Below, piece after piece: positions 1-12,370 of a DNA stretch of 64,000 nt. This DNA is from Ectobius pallidus (Eukaryota; Arthropoda; Insecta; Blattodea; Ectobiidae), in contig CAXKWD010000004.1 in the NCBI GenBank assembly GCA_964059195.1, positions 117,135,938 to 117,199,937 on the forward strand. The letters are read 5' to 3'. Made by a program: the position numbers and the translations under genes. The notes beneath the pieces are model-generated. The model saw nothing but the letters and a program-made list of their open reading frames with translations. It ran no database searches and had not been told where the DNA came from. The number at the start of each line of letters is the position of its first letter. Position 1 is the first letter of the stretch.

Positions 1-2648
1 ATCGGGAGTTATTATGTTAATTGCGATTCATATGAAATCCTTACTTTTCAACTGATAAATAATTGTGTATGTGTGATATGTTTGTAGCAGTTTTATGTTT
101 ATGTGAATATATGACAGAGAGAGAGAGAGAGAACAATTAATTGATAGATTTTATTTTGAGGATTGTAAGCGTAGAACTTAAAAAGTTCCTTTTAGGAATA
201 CCATCCGCTCACAGTGACAGAAACAAGTTACAATTGATAAATTACAAGTATAATAATAGTTGCGGACTCATTGTTAATACAAATACTGAAAATAAAACAT
301 AAACCTTAACGTATTGTCATGAAGTAGTAGCCAATATATATAAGAGAAAACTTTTGTAGAAGATAATGGGAAATTAGGATTCATAAGCGGTTAAGAGGTG
401 ATAAGAGTTTGTCGTAGCAAGAGAATAACTTTGATAATAATGATGCAGATTGAGTTTATTATATAATCGAGAGGCCGAGCATGTAAATGATTTATTAAAT
501 TTAGTGGTGCGATGTCTAGGAATTTGGAATGTGTTTTAAGGATTGTAAGCGTAGAACTTAAAAGTTTATCTTAGGCAGAGAGAGAAGGGGTGGAGGAAGA
601 AAGGTGGTGTACTATAGTTGCACTTCTGTTTCCACTGATAATTTAAATTAATACTCTTGCTTTTATTTGTAATAAATAATGTTCCTTGTTTACTAAAAAA
701 CAAGTTTCTTCCCCAACGTTATAAGCTGTGTCAAACTGTTAATAAGTGCTTGTGAAAGTCATAAAATATTTTTCTTTCTTAAAATATGCGAACGAGTAGC
801 GAAATAACCCTTTTGAGATTTAAATATGAGATACACGTATTGTATATTTTGCAACGATAATAGCCTATGTTATTTTAATGTATTATGTGGAAAACATCTA
901 TGTAATGGTGGCATGATTTCAGGAAAAATACTTTTTGAGTAAAACAATGGAAAGTCCCCGAATACTTTTTTTTCACTTTTAATAGTAGGCTCATAACCTA
1001 GACAAAAAGTTTAAATGTCATGACTAGTACATTAAATTGAGAAGTAACTTACATTAATGCTTATAATTATTAATAATTGTATGCGAAATATAGTAGGTTG
1101 CTCAAGGAAAAACATAGCAGACCTGTATTGGAAGAAACTTTTAAATTTCATGTAAAATTACAGAATAAGGTACAAGAAATAAACTTCATGCCTAATCAAT
1201 GTGTTAATTGTTTCTTTGTAGACTGGCAAGGGTGAGAAAGTGAGTCTCGTTCATTTAAGTATAAGCTTTCAGATTGAATGAGCAGCCGAAGATTTTAAAC
1301 ATTAACGCACAATGGATTTAGTATATAGGCTATAAGAACTTGGAATTATTTATTCTTGGATAGCCTATAAGTTTGACAGGTAAAACTTTAAGTTTTTGTA
1401 GACTTACTAAGAAAGCTTTAGGATGATACGCCAGTTCTTGTAACAGCTCGTGTACACAGTATACTCGTATGCCAGACACAGACGAAATTTATTCGCTTCT
1501 GTACAAGGCTCTCCGAACATTTTTCTGCTACTTTGATTAATGCGCCTGAACGGAGCAGTCGTATGGTTGGAACTTCCGACAGTCTTTTTAAAACTTACTG
1601 CAGAAAACCTTGCGACAGGCAGTTCTCAACAGTTTTTGGAAAGGAGTTAATGTTGCTCTGTATCATTCCTTTTAATCCACAGGATCTCAAGGTTGTAATT
1701 ACTGGTGGTACGTACTGCTTGCTGTAGTTGAAAGGATTTTTTGTTTGTTTGATCGTGTCGAAAATAGAAAATTTCTATTGATGTGAGTGCAGAAGTAATC
1801 GGCGTCTCCATTAAGGTTCTCGAAGCTGTAAGAAACCTGGTTCTTTTGTCTACATAAAACGCAGACAGAGTTCGTACACTTTTCTTTTGCGACATGGTAT
1901 TTAGCTGAGAAACCAGCTGTCTCTAATGTTATTCCACATTATCGTACTACACCCTTCAAACTGGGGATGGCTAATATAATGATACCTATTACTATATTGC
2001 TCTGATTCCGTATTAGTTCATTATGAAACGAACCTATAATAGCATTTATTAAGACACGAGTATGTCTCTCGTTTCATAGTTTTCATACGGGTGTCATAAT
2101 TAATCATTATAGGCAAGTTGCTTACCACTGTTTTTGTTCGACCGTAGTCAAATGTTTAAGTTTTGGGCTTCCGATATGTTAATTGTTTTCTTGTGTGATT
2201 TGTTTCAAGAAAAAAATCTGAATTCCGCTTCTGTACGAAATTACTAAATAAGTTTTCAATTGCTGTACTAAACACAAGCGAATTTTCATTTTAAATTTTA
2301 CGATTATAAATAACATAACACGATGTTGGACCGCTAAATAGACCGTCGTAAATAGACCTATGTTGAGCTTGGTAATGTAAGAGATTAATTTCGCCTATAA
2401 TAAAAAAAGAATGAGAATAATGTTTATGAAATAACTTAGTAATGACTTTTAGCAATCTGTAAGATTTTCTGAATTCATAATCTGTTTACTGATTACTGAT
2501 TAATTATAATTATTCATTATAATTAATCCACTTGCTGGAGTTTAGATAGCCGCAGACACCAAAAGAATTGTGAGATTAAAATGTGAAGTCTGACAGTCAA
2601 CTTTCTTCTTACCTATAGGAAATACGCCGTACGCGCTCTTCCTATTAT
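1..2648. other. AT-rich sequence without recognisable gene
   Basis: No coding frame here shows a recognisable domain or codon pattern. The only structure seen is a short (GA)n tract at about 115-132 and a 20-bp direct repeat (GATTGTAAGCGTAGAACTTA) at 161-180 and 541-560, each copy lying near a GA-rich patch. Probably intergenic or intronic. Confidence 0.6.
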
Positions 2649-2650
2649 TA

Positions 2651-3204
2651 CGAGGGTCATTTCAAAAGTTCTGCACACTGTAAGATAAAATTAAAGAAAA
2701 TAATTTATTTTACGAAACACCTTTATAATCTTTCAATATAATCTTAATTCTTGCTTATGACACCTTCCCAACGTTTTGGCAAATTTTGTATTCTGGATAG
2801 GGCACCTTCATTGTTGAGCTGTCTGATTACTCAGGTCACCTCACTGGAAGCTTCATCAATTGTAACAAAACGTTTTCCACGGAGTGGTTCCTTTAATTTG
2901 GGAAACAAATCAAAGTCTGATGGGCTCAAATCAGGACTGTATGATGGGTGGGGAAGTCTTTCCCATCCATAGACTTGGAAAACGTTTTGTTATAATTGAT
3001 TAAACTTCCAGTGAGGTGACCTGAGTAATCAGACAGCTCAACAATGAAGGTGCCATATCCAGAATACAAAATTTGCTAAAACGTTGGGAAGCAGTCATAG
3101 GCAAGAATGAAGATTATATTGAAGGCCTGTAAAGGTATTTTGCAAAATAAATTATTTTCTTCCACTCTATCTTACAGTGTGCAGAACTTTTGAAATGACC
3201 CTCG
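2651..3204. mobile_element. Mariner-derived foldback element (long inverted repeats)
   Basis: A 554-bp palindromic element flanked by TA on both sides (2649-2650 and 3205-3206), the Tc1/mariner target duplication. Arms of about 229 bp (2651-2879 and 2976-3204) are near-perfect inverted copies beginning CGAGGGTCATTTCAAAAGTT, with a spacer of about 96 bp. Read on the minus strand, the left arm plus spacer encodes the C-terminal end of a mariner transposase, including a SPDLSPSDFDLF-like catalytic signature. The right arm is an inverted copy of the part after the signature. It has no complete transposase, so it would be non-autonomous. The arms differ at several positions, so it is not a fresh duplication. 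Confidence 0.85.
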
Positions 3205-3206
3205 TA

Positions 3207-6200
3207 TATACCGGTACTCCATTGAGTTCATACGTGTATCAATATATCAGTTCTGCAGGTAGGCTATTATGAATCAAATAATAAACAGCCTTACTCATTA
3301 CTATAGATGCCTAACCAACAACTTCGAAGAGTTGCTCTAATATGTCAATTATTCAGTTTTTTTTTTTTAATTATTTAAATGTAAACGGAAGAGCGCACAG
3401 TGTGCATTCAATAATGATAGTTATTAACTTTCTGTGCGTTATGAACTCTGTTAATTTTCAGTTGTATGTCCGCGATTTTTTCCATTATGATGTCTTGCTT
3501 TTTGTGAAGTAAGTACTTTGCAACACAATAAAGTCAATAACCCATATAAACTTCATTATTTGTCCAACTAGGGATCACGTATTGTGTAATACATACGAGT
3601 GAAGATATGACCACCTTATACCATCAATATAAATAACGATATCAAGAAATTTTGTCATTAATTTACAATCAGTTTATAATGTTTCACTGAAACAATTAAG
3701 TATAATAAATGTTTCACCTGAATGTTTATTTAGGTCGTATTGTGTAGCCTTTATAATTTTAATAATCCTTAAAAAAGTTTTAAAATGTAGCATTTCAATA
3801 TTTATGTTTTGGGCATATTGAAATTTTATACACAATATAACCTAAACAGACGTACCGGTACAGCTTAGACATATATTTGGTCGTTTCACTGAAACACAAT
3901 AAATTGATTGTAGATTAATGGCAACATTTCTTGGTTATCTGTATTTATATTGAGGGTATAAGGTAGTCATATATACTGCATAATTAATCAATAACGCAGA
4001 TTCAGGACTTACTTTTCGGATGCTTTTCAACTTTTAGCACCTAAATATCTAATAATGTGGGTTAGGCACCTGTGTTATCGCTCAGCCCGTATGTATAAAT
4101 CTTCCCATTTATTTACAGTTGGAAAATCCTTTGAATTTTGGTAAGTCATATGCTACGCATCAAGGTTATGTTCGCCATCTTCGTACACAAATTTCAAACT
4201 TGTCCTGAGTGTGACATCTCAGCTTCTGAGAGATGTCAAGAAGTTAATTTTCCTGCAACCATTATCCTGTCATCGGCATATCATTTTCTCGTTACATGAA
4301 GATGTGGTCCTTGGACGTTGTAGCAATACTTTTCCACCACATTTCCAGAATCGAGAAGCAGAGTAGATTTTTCCAGTATATTTGTTGACTTCTTGACGTC
4401 TTATCTTTCTTCTATGAGTATTCCTTGTGACTCCCGTTGACAAGACCGATAAGAGTTGTAAAAGCTACATCTGAGGTAGTGGGATACTAGTGTCGTATAT
4501 ATAGAAATTGACTTTCCTCTCTGTCCTTTCCCGAATGTGAGAGACATGTTTCTTGAGTTAGGTGAAATGTACTTATCAAGCCTGCCAGTCTGAAACGTGA
4601 TGTGCAAGGGAAGGCGTAGGCACCTGTGACATACATTGTACGGTATGATTTAATGCCGCTTTACATTCAGACTCTCTTTCACCTCCCGGTATTCATATTC
4701 CTAGCAATAAAAAAAATTCTCGCCACATCTTTGAAGATAAGTTTTCATGTAAATAAACTAAGAGAACACAATTTTAGAAAGAAAAATTCTAGGAAGAACG
4801 CAACATAAAAATAATAAACTAGACATAACAAATAAATAAATGATTAGCTCTATTTAATTAATTCATCTTTCCCTTGATAACAATGATGTCTTCGATCAAT
4901 TGATTTGAAATTCGGTGAGTGTACAGTGAATTGTTTTTCTGCCTCGCCCTGCTCAGAATAATGTGCAGTAGCATGGACGAATCTATATCGAAATATTGTC
5001 ATTTGAAGGAGTGATATTTCATTCGTACGCCAGTCTTCAAGGGAGTCACATCGCGCAGACTAAAGTATACTGCTACGGCTGTCATAATTGGTGAGAGGGG
5101 TAGATGGCTTGTCTCTCTGAATTCAAGTCCCACCTTTGAATAGCCTTCCCCCTCATTCGCGCTTAGTCAATGTCAGGAAAAAAAATTACTGTACTGTGTG
5201 TGTAGATTCAAACAATGTATCAAATATCGGTATCGACATTGGTTCCTTTTGTAATTCATTTTTGTCTTATTAAGAATATATGATAAAATAGGCGTACACT
5301 CAAAACATTGTCATTTTTTACATTGTCTTATTGCGTTATAAGATTTTCTGTATAAGACATTAAGAAACGGTGCATGTTTATTTAAATGTGGGTGTCAATT
5401 ATGGAGAATGAACATTTATTTAGGTCATAATTTTTAATAGTTAAAAAGTCATATCATGAAATTTTTTTCATCAAAGAACCAAATGTTGCCCTACTTTGAG
5501 AATTGAAATGTGTATTGGAATATTAAATTAGGCCTACTTTATATTGTCGGAAGTTTCATGAAAATCACAGCAAATGGAAAGCGCAAAGGTAATTTTCGGT
5601 TATAAAAGAATGCCGTTTTGAGAAAACGCAAGTTACTAATAATGAACTTTTCTAGGCTTTCCCGCCGGGAGCTTTACCGTTGGACACCCACAAGCAGGTT
5701 TTGCTCACCAGCAATCCTTTAGAAATGGCTGGAGAAACTAAACATTGACAAAAATTGTGTAAGATTGTATTTATTTTGCCATTTTGAGCAAAACACAGGC
5801 CTAATTGTCCCCTACCGTGGTTTACGACAAGAAACATTTGTTTTTTCATCTATCTGAAGTCCCTAAATGTGGAATTCGTCTGTATGCGGTACATCTACAA
5901 GATTGATTTAATCGACGGTTTTACTGTTGAATTCAACGAATCCGATGTCTGATTGAATAGATGGAGAAGTAGCTAACTAAGTTAAATTAGCTTCTGTATT
6001 TTCTATTGTCTTTGAAACGTATACGCTGGAGCATTGTCTCTTGCTTCGTGACGTTGAATATAAAAATAGGTTTAGATCTTAAGCTTATTCTGTTTAGCCT
6101 ATATCAGCAGACAGTAAGCATCTTCCCTATGATGAACATCATTATAGATTGAACGATTTTTAAATGATAGCTTGGCATAAATTAAGGTAAACAGTAAGCT

Positions 6201-7416
6201 GGTAAAGGTTTTATGAAGCCTGTTACAGCATACATATTGTAGAAGATAAATGTGCCTTCTGGTTATAAATTATACATTTCATTTATTAAAATATACACAC
6301 AAGGAACAGTATACATTACATTACTATACAACTGTTTCTATACAGCATGTAGGCTACATAGGCTATGTTAGCAGGCAATTTGTAAATTACACAACATTTT
6401 TTAGAAGCAACACTCTCAATATTAGTAAGAATTAAATAGACATCTAAGTACACACACACACACACACGCGCAGAGAAAACTTTCAACATATTATATAAAA
6501 ATAAAATAACAGATACGTTATCTTCCGAATTAGCTACCACTCGTTCTAGATTGTGTCTCCCTTGTACTGGATAAATAAAAAGAAAACTTACGTGAAACAC
6601 ATAACGTCCTCTGCCCAAATAAAAGTTTTGCCTCTTAGTAAAATATATTATGTATGACATACTTTTCACGTAAATTGGTTGTAAAAATGAAGAGAATGTC
6701 ATTACCACATCTCATTGCATCCCCGAAGGATATACAAAACAAATAAAATCTGATTACTGCAATTACGTAACTTTCTTCACCCTAAGCTTGAACAATACAC
6801 CTTTCTCATTTTGCATTCTGATAAGAGGCCGTTTTAGCTAGTTTCAGCCAGTTTCAGCCTGAAACAAAGGTTTATTGTTACCAGGCAAGTCTGAGTTTCT
6901 ACAAATGGTAGCTGACTTTTAACTACTACCCTTCAGATAATTAAAAAAATCAAATAAAAGATCTAGCTCTTAGTATAAGCAGCTCATTTACAACATTTAA
7001 ACAGATTCGTTAGAGACGTTTTCGAGAAAATCGCGAAATAATTCTTTGTGTAAAATGGCATTAAAAGTAAGAGAAAATCGTCATCAATCTACGTGTGACA
7101 TAAGGTACCTAATCCAAATGCAAAATTTTGTTTTCGTACTTTTTTTTTCGTTCTGGAACTAGATTATTCACCCCATCATGTTTCTTAAAATATATGTTTG
7201 GGTTCAGGGGATCTCAAAACTTGTATTTATATTAGGCCTAAAACTCAACTTCGAATTTTGGGGGAAGTAAAAGGATGTAACATAATTTAAAAATTAATAT
7301 CTTTTGGAATCTTTAGAACCAAACAGTGAATAATGGAGGAAAATATGTATAGAGTGTTGGGGGTAATATGTGTATCAGGTGTAGACTCTGAGAGAGAGAG
7401 GGGGAAAAAAGGGATT
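3207..7416. other. AT-rich sequence without recognisable gene
   Basis: No supported gene. A short (CA)n/(CG) run lies near 6452-6470. The short frames in this stretch have low-complexity composition and no domain I recognise. Confidence 0.55.
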
Positions 7417-7417
<1 letters not shown>

Positions 7418-7485
<68 letters not shown>

Positions 7486-7488
7486 AGA
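7418..7488. repeat. (GA)n microsatellite
   Basis: About 70 bases of almost pure GA dinucleotide. The word GGGATTGTTGA occurs on both sides (7411-7421 and about 7490-7500), so the tract probably expanded within a small duplication. The Ser-Leu frames on the minus strand are artefacts of the repeat. Confidence 0.95.
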
Positions 7489-7901
7489 AGGGATTGTTGA
7501 TATTGGTCCTCATGTGAACTTAAGTGGTCCGCACACTGCCTAGGGATATAAAATGATTTTATTAAGTAACTTAGAGCCTGCTCCAAGCGGACATTTGCAC
7601 CGGATGTTAGACAAAATGCCTTTTTTTAATTTGTCTGGATGCACTAAAATTACTTCATATAAGTTCATGTATAGGCTAGTTCCTAATTTTGCAGTATATT
7701 TTATTTTGTTTTTACTGCGGAGTTTGGAACAGTAATGGAAATAATTTGTCTCACCATAGCCCGCTGGTTTGCTCTTAGAGGGCAGCTGCTCTTCTAAATT
7801 TCAGATTTTTACTTTTTCCATTACTGGTCCCAATTTCGCAATAAGTAAAATAATAACACTGCGAAATAATGCATACTGGAGAATTACTGTTTGCTCTACA
7901 G

Positions 7902-8199
7902 CAGTGGTTCCCAAACTATGGGTCGGGAGTAATTTGGGTGGGTCGCGAAAAGGGCGGGAAAAATTAAACTTGTTTTCAGTATAACGAATATTAGGCATTT
8001 GAACACAATAAAACTATTGAAAGGCATATGAAAAATATGTGCAGTATTTTATATAGCCTACATTGGTTATCGTTATGTAGTAGTGGGTCGCGAAAAAGAT
8101 GTTTATATAACCTATATTGGTTATCGTAATGTAGTAGTGGGTCGCGAAAATATCCTAGGTGAAGGTGGGTCCCAGGACAAAAAAGTTTGGGAACCGTTG
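7902..8199. mobile_element. hAT-type MITE, 298 bp
   Basis: Flanked by a perfect 8-bp target duplication CTCTACAG (7894-7901 and 8200-8207), as expected for hAT elements. The termini are inverted: CAGTGGTTCCCAAACT at the left and AAGTTTGGGAACCGTTG at the right (two mismatches). CAGTGGTTCCC is a common hAT terminus. The interior holds about two tandem copies of a 51-bp unit containing GTAGTGGGTCGCGAAAA (about 8050-8150). No coding capacity, so it would depend on a transposase supplied elsewhere. Confidence 0.9.
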
Positions 8200-8207
8200 C
8201 TCTACAG

Positions 8208-10592
8208 TAAAACCTCCATATAAGGACCATCAATGGTTCAACTAAACTAGTCTTCCAGATGAGTAATATCTTAACAGGGGGAATATATTTTTATGTAATG
8301 ACGGAAACTCAAAATACAACAGAATGTGTAACATGTTTTAAGTACCATTCCGATTTCAAATGATATACGGTTCTATCACTAATTCTGGTTGCTCCCTTTT
8401 ATGTGTTCATCAATGGTTCTCTGCTCTTTATTTATGTTTAAACATTCCTTTTTTATTATTTCACTTTTCAAACCTAATTGGCATATGAAAAGTGCAATGC
8501 AATGCTACAAACAAAAACACAAGCACAAAGCATATTCAGCATCTATTTACAGTAAAAATAGAAAAAGTTCTATCATGGGAGTGGATTTAGAATGTTTGCC
8601 ATTATTCCCCACGAAATATCCCCGCCTTCCAGTTATAAGAATAGGCCAACGGAGGCTATCCTCATTATGTGAACATCAGCTGAAACCATCCTCTCCCTTT
8701 GTTAATCTGTTAATCATTCGTTTCGTAGTAGGCCTACGAGTAGTAAAAATTCCATAAATGAATTGCAGTGTTGACGTACGTAGCCATTTTTTTTCAGTCT
8801 CTGCTATTAAGCCTCCTGTGGAAGTACTTGCTTTGTGATTTTAGTAGGTAAAAAGGGGTTAAAAGCAACCCCTGGTTTTTGGTCGCGAGAGGGGTAGTCT
8901 TTTAGAGATACCATATTGCATTGATGTTATGGGCTTTAATGTTGGTTTCTAGAAAAAGTTAATTTTTAAGAGGGATGATCGCTAAAAGGGAATGGTCTTT
9001 TTTTTTTACGGGTATTACTGTATTTGTGTTAGGATTGCCCGCAGCAAAGGTAATGCACCTATTTTTGAATATTTACATAGGCCTATAAGATGCCTAAAAA
9101 GCCTATTGCGCGATTCTCAAAACTAATTTTCCCTTGCACTATAACATTTGAAACATACATTAACTGATATTTTATGGATGCGTTGTATTGACATTACGTA
9201 TTATAAAAAAAAGCGACCACGCACGTCTTAAAAAGCCTGAAAATGGATACCTGTAGGCCTATCTACTGCGTGACCTTTCTCACTTCCTTCTTTTACAAGT
9301 GGTTCTGACAAGATTTAGGCTAGCCTATAAATAAAGTAAATTACGCTTACATCTTTCATAATAAAGTAAACAATATGGTTACGATCGTGTTTGTTCACAG
9401 GTAACTGCCGCACTGATAAATTTTCTATGGTCCATCATCGTAAATAGATTTTAAATATATTAATATTAATAATTATAATAATAATAATAATTTATCCCCT
9501 AAATATATAGTACAATAAGCATGGTCAAAAAAGTTTACAATAAAAATTGGTGTAAATCACATATTATAGGCCTACTCCATATTCTCCCGTTGTAGGAGGA
9601 ATTATTGCACGGTCAGATCTTTACGTGAGATTTGAAGGAGTAATAATTTAACCTCTTGATCTGAATAGGAAACTTATTATAGAATTCTAAACTTAATATA
9701 CAGAGACTGGTTTTAACCTTTTCCGGTCGTACTAAGGGTAGTTGGAAAGTATTGATGCTCCTAATTTCGCAGCTATGAGCACCATTCGTCAAATAAAGTA
9801 TGAATAAAGTAATACAATAAAGTATGAATTCTAAAATGTAATAGTGAAATACAGTTAGAATCCGGCATTGCTTAAATAGATGACTTACGAACGAAAACTG
9901 TCCATGGTATTTCTTAAAAGTAACAGCTAAAGAGCAGTATCACTTCAGTAATAATATTACCGTAGAGCATATTTCTTTTGATTTTGTGCATGGAAGTAGA
10001 AAGCAAGGCATAATACTGCGGTTATGTGAGTGAATGGTGAATTGCTAGTGATGTAACTAATTCAGAGTGAATTACTGTATACTGATGGCTGTGGGATCAG
10101 GCACCTGGCCAAAGCAGTGTTGTCGTCTTGCACGATCGTGTCAGATCAACTCCAACTATCGAATACATACGAGTCTTTAAACAATCCGTAGTTTATTCCC
10201 CTCTTTAACCTTGCTTTCGCATTAAATAGCAAATGCTAACACAAATAGCTGTTACCTCGTATGTTTGTGAGCACAAGGCTTGTAGAGAGCTCATTAACAA
10301 TGCATCTTCAGTGCTTTGCCAAATACTTCATTAGTACTTCTCTGTCCACGAATTCTTAACTCCTTGCAATATTCAGCTAATTATTTGCATTAATTGAGAG
10401 ATATTTCTTTTAGGATTTAGTACTTTGGTTTTTTTTTTCGAGCTATCTTCATAAACATAAATGAATAGAAGGTAGACTGATTATAATTCATATAAATGGA
10501 AAAGTAACTCTAGTTTCTAGACAATCAGCCTTTCCACAAACCTGATTTTAATATAAAAAGTATGCAGTTAATTCAGTACGATTGATATTTAC
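8208..10592. other. AT-rich sequence without recognisable gene
   Basis: No supported gene or RNA. A 122-residue frame at 8389-8757 (+) has no recognisable domain, atypical composition, and begins in sequence resembling the flanks. A short (AAT)n tract lies near 9474-9492. The octamer TAGGCCTA occurs four times (8729, 9078, 9254, 9567). Confidence 0.5.
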
Positions 10593-10593
10593 T

Positions 10594-11068
10594 TCACTCT
10601 TGTTTTTCTTCTTGTGCACTATTTTTTCTGAAAGTCTAAATCAACTTTATGAAGTAAAAGTAACATTAGCTGTAAAAGAATCGGGTCATCCTAGATCTCT
10701 TAATACATAATAGAAGTTGACTGAAATACATTAAAACTACTAAGGTAAATTGTAAATAAAGTATATTCTAAACAAGATAGTTCTCAAAACTTGTTACCGA
10801 AAATTAATTACGAAAAATGTATTTATTTCACTCTAGTTTTGCTTCATTATGCACTAGTCTTCTGAAAGTCTAAACAATCAACTTTTTAGGTAAAAGTAAG
10901 ATTACCTGTACAAGAACCGGTCATCGTAGATCTCATAATACATAATAGAAGTTGACTGAAACCCATTCAAACTCATAAGGTAAATTGTAAATAAAGAATT
11001 TTCTGAATAATTACGTTTTATTACCAGATATTTCTCAAAACATGTTACTGAAAGTTAATTAAGAAAAT
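10594..11068. repeat. Diverged tandem duplication, ~235-bp unit
   Basis: Two adjacent copies (about 10594-10820 and 10830-11068) share ordered blocks such as TTCTGAAAGTCTAAA, AATACATAATAGAAGTTGACT and AAGGTAAATTGTAAATAAAG, with many substitutions and small indels. No coding content. Probably an old local duplication or two units of a dispersed repeat. Confidence 0.75.
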
Positions 11069-11273
11069 TTTTTAGGATAACTCTTCAGGAATGTTGACTT
11101 CCACAAATATTTCCCTGCCATTTTTGCTACAGTCGGCTATGCTACAAAAACAGCTGAGGCAAATTCTAAATTTTTAGGATAAATCTTCAGGATTGTTGAC
11201 TTCCACAAATACTTCCCTGCCACTTTTGCTACAGTCGGCTATCCTACAAAAACAGCTGAGGCAAATTCTAAAT
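11069..11273. repeat. Tandem duplication, ~103-bp unit x2
   Basis: Two nearly identical copies (about 11070-11170 and 11171-11273) containing TTGACTTCCACAAATA, CTACAGTCGGCTAT and AACAGCTGAGGCAAATTCTA. Only a few substitutions separate them, so this duplication is younger than the one immediately upstream. Confidence 0.88.
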
Positions 11274-11371
11274 TTGTTTCTCCGGTAATTTTATTCTCAA
11301 AAGACCTTGCATTGGTGCACTGGCTTTCTCTTTCATTGCTGCTACGTTACTACCAGGAATGTCTTACCTTC

Positions 11372-11690
11372 CTTGCAGTATCTTACCTTACCTTATCTTA
11401 CCTTACCTTACATTACACTACCCTTATCTTACGTTATCTACCTCACCTCACCTACCTTAACTCACCCTATCTTAACTTACCTCACCTTATAACGTATCTC
11501 AACTCACCTCACCTTAACTTACCTTACCTCACCTTACCTCACCTCACCTCACCTCACCTTAACTTACCTTACCTCACCTCATCTTAACTCACCTCACCTT
11601 AACTTACCTCACCTCACCTCACCTCACCTCACCTTAACTTACCTCACCTCACCTCACCTTAACTTACCTCACCTCACCTCACCTCACTTT
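11372..11690. repeat. Degenerate pentanucleotide tract (CCTTA/CCTCA)n
   Basis: About 320 bases of imperfect pentamers, mainly CCTTA at the left and CCTCA at the right with interspersed TTAAC. The Tyr-Leu-Thr-rich frames over it are artefacts of the repeat. It is not the insect telomere unit (CCTAA on this strand), although it is one base away from it. Confidence 0.9.
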
Positions 11691-11699
11691 TCTTTTCTT

Positions 11700-12357
11700 T
11701 TCCAACCTTACAGAGTATAGTGGAGGAAGAGGGTTAGCCGTTTGTATATTTGGTATAAGAGAAACAGACTTCCATAGGGTGACTTCTTCGATTTACTTCC
11801 CACAGTCCTTTGCTGATTTGCTCACTATTCACATGTCCATATTCTGACAGTATAATCTGAATAGCAGTTAATAAATCTATCTTTATCATTGGGCTATCAT
11901 CAGTAACCCGAAGCTATAATTGCATAATTTATTAAAACTCACACCACATGTATTATTTTCTAAAAAATATTACTTTTCGTAGCAACTGTACAATAACAAA
12001 TAACAAGTGATGTTAACTACCGGAACTACAATGAATTGTAAGAGTAATGACTTGTGGAACATTAAACAGAAGAAAAACTACTCCATCGCTGAAGGTAAAG
12101 TAATCGCCTCACATTATATAGGTACACTTAAAGAACCTAAATAAAGCTATAAAGCTAATCTAATAAAGAATTAAAAGAAAGTGACGTTCTCTAAAGAACA
12201 GATGACTACTGACGAACCTGGACATGTAAAGGTGTTATTTCGTGATTACTGTTTCATTGAAATGTTTGTTTTGCAGGATAAAAAGTTATTTAAGAGAAGT
12301 TTGTGGCTTTTGGAGGTCTGTCCAGTCAATCTCTGTGCGGTGTTTCCTGTGTAACTC
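11700..12357. other. AT-rich sequence without recognisable gene
   Basis: Nothing supported. It ends at the TTA target duplication (12358-12360) of the Harbinger-like element. Confidence 0.5.
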
Positions 12358-12370
12358 TTAGGGTGGAGTG

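Noticed and set aside
6316..6708. 130-residue minus-strand frame
   Set aside because: It runs across the CA/CG microsatellite and AT-rich sequence with no recognisable motif.
7287..7586. Ser-Leu-rich frames
   Set aside because: They are created by the (GA)n microsatellite.
8389..8757. 122-residue plus-strand frame
   Set aside because: No domain, no repeat relationship, and composition like the surrounding non-coding DNA. Probably a chance open frame.
11307..11587. Tyr-Leu-Thr-rich frames
   Set aside because: They are created by the CCTTA/CCTCA pentamer tract.
11372..11690. Telomere repeat array
   Set aside because: The unit is CCTTA/CCTCA, not CCTAA, so it is an ordinary pentamer tract.
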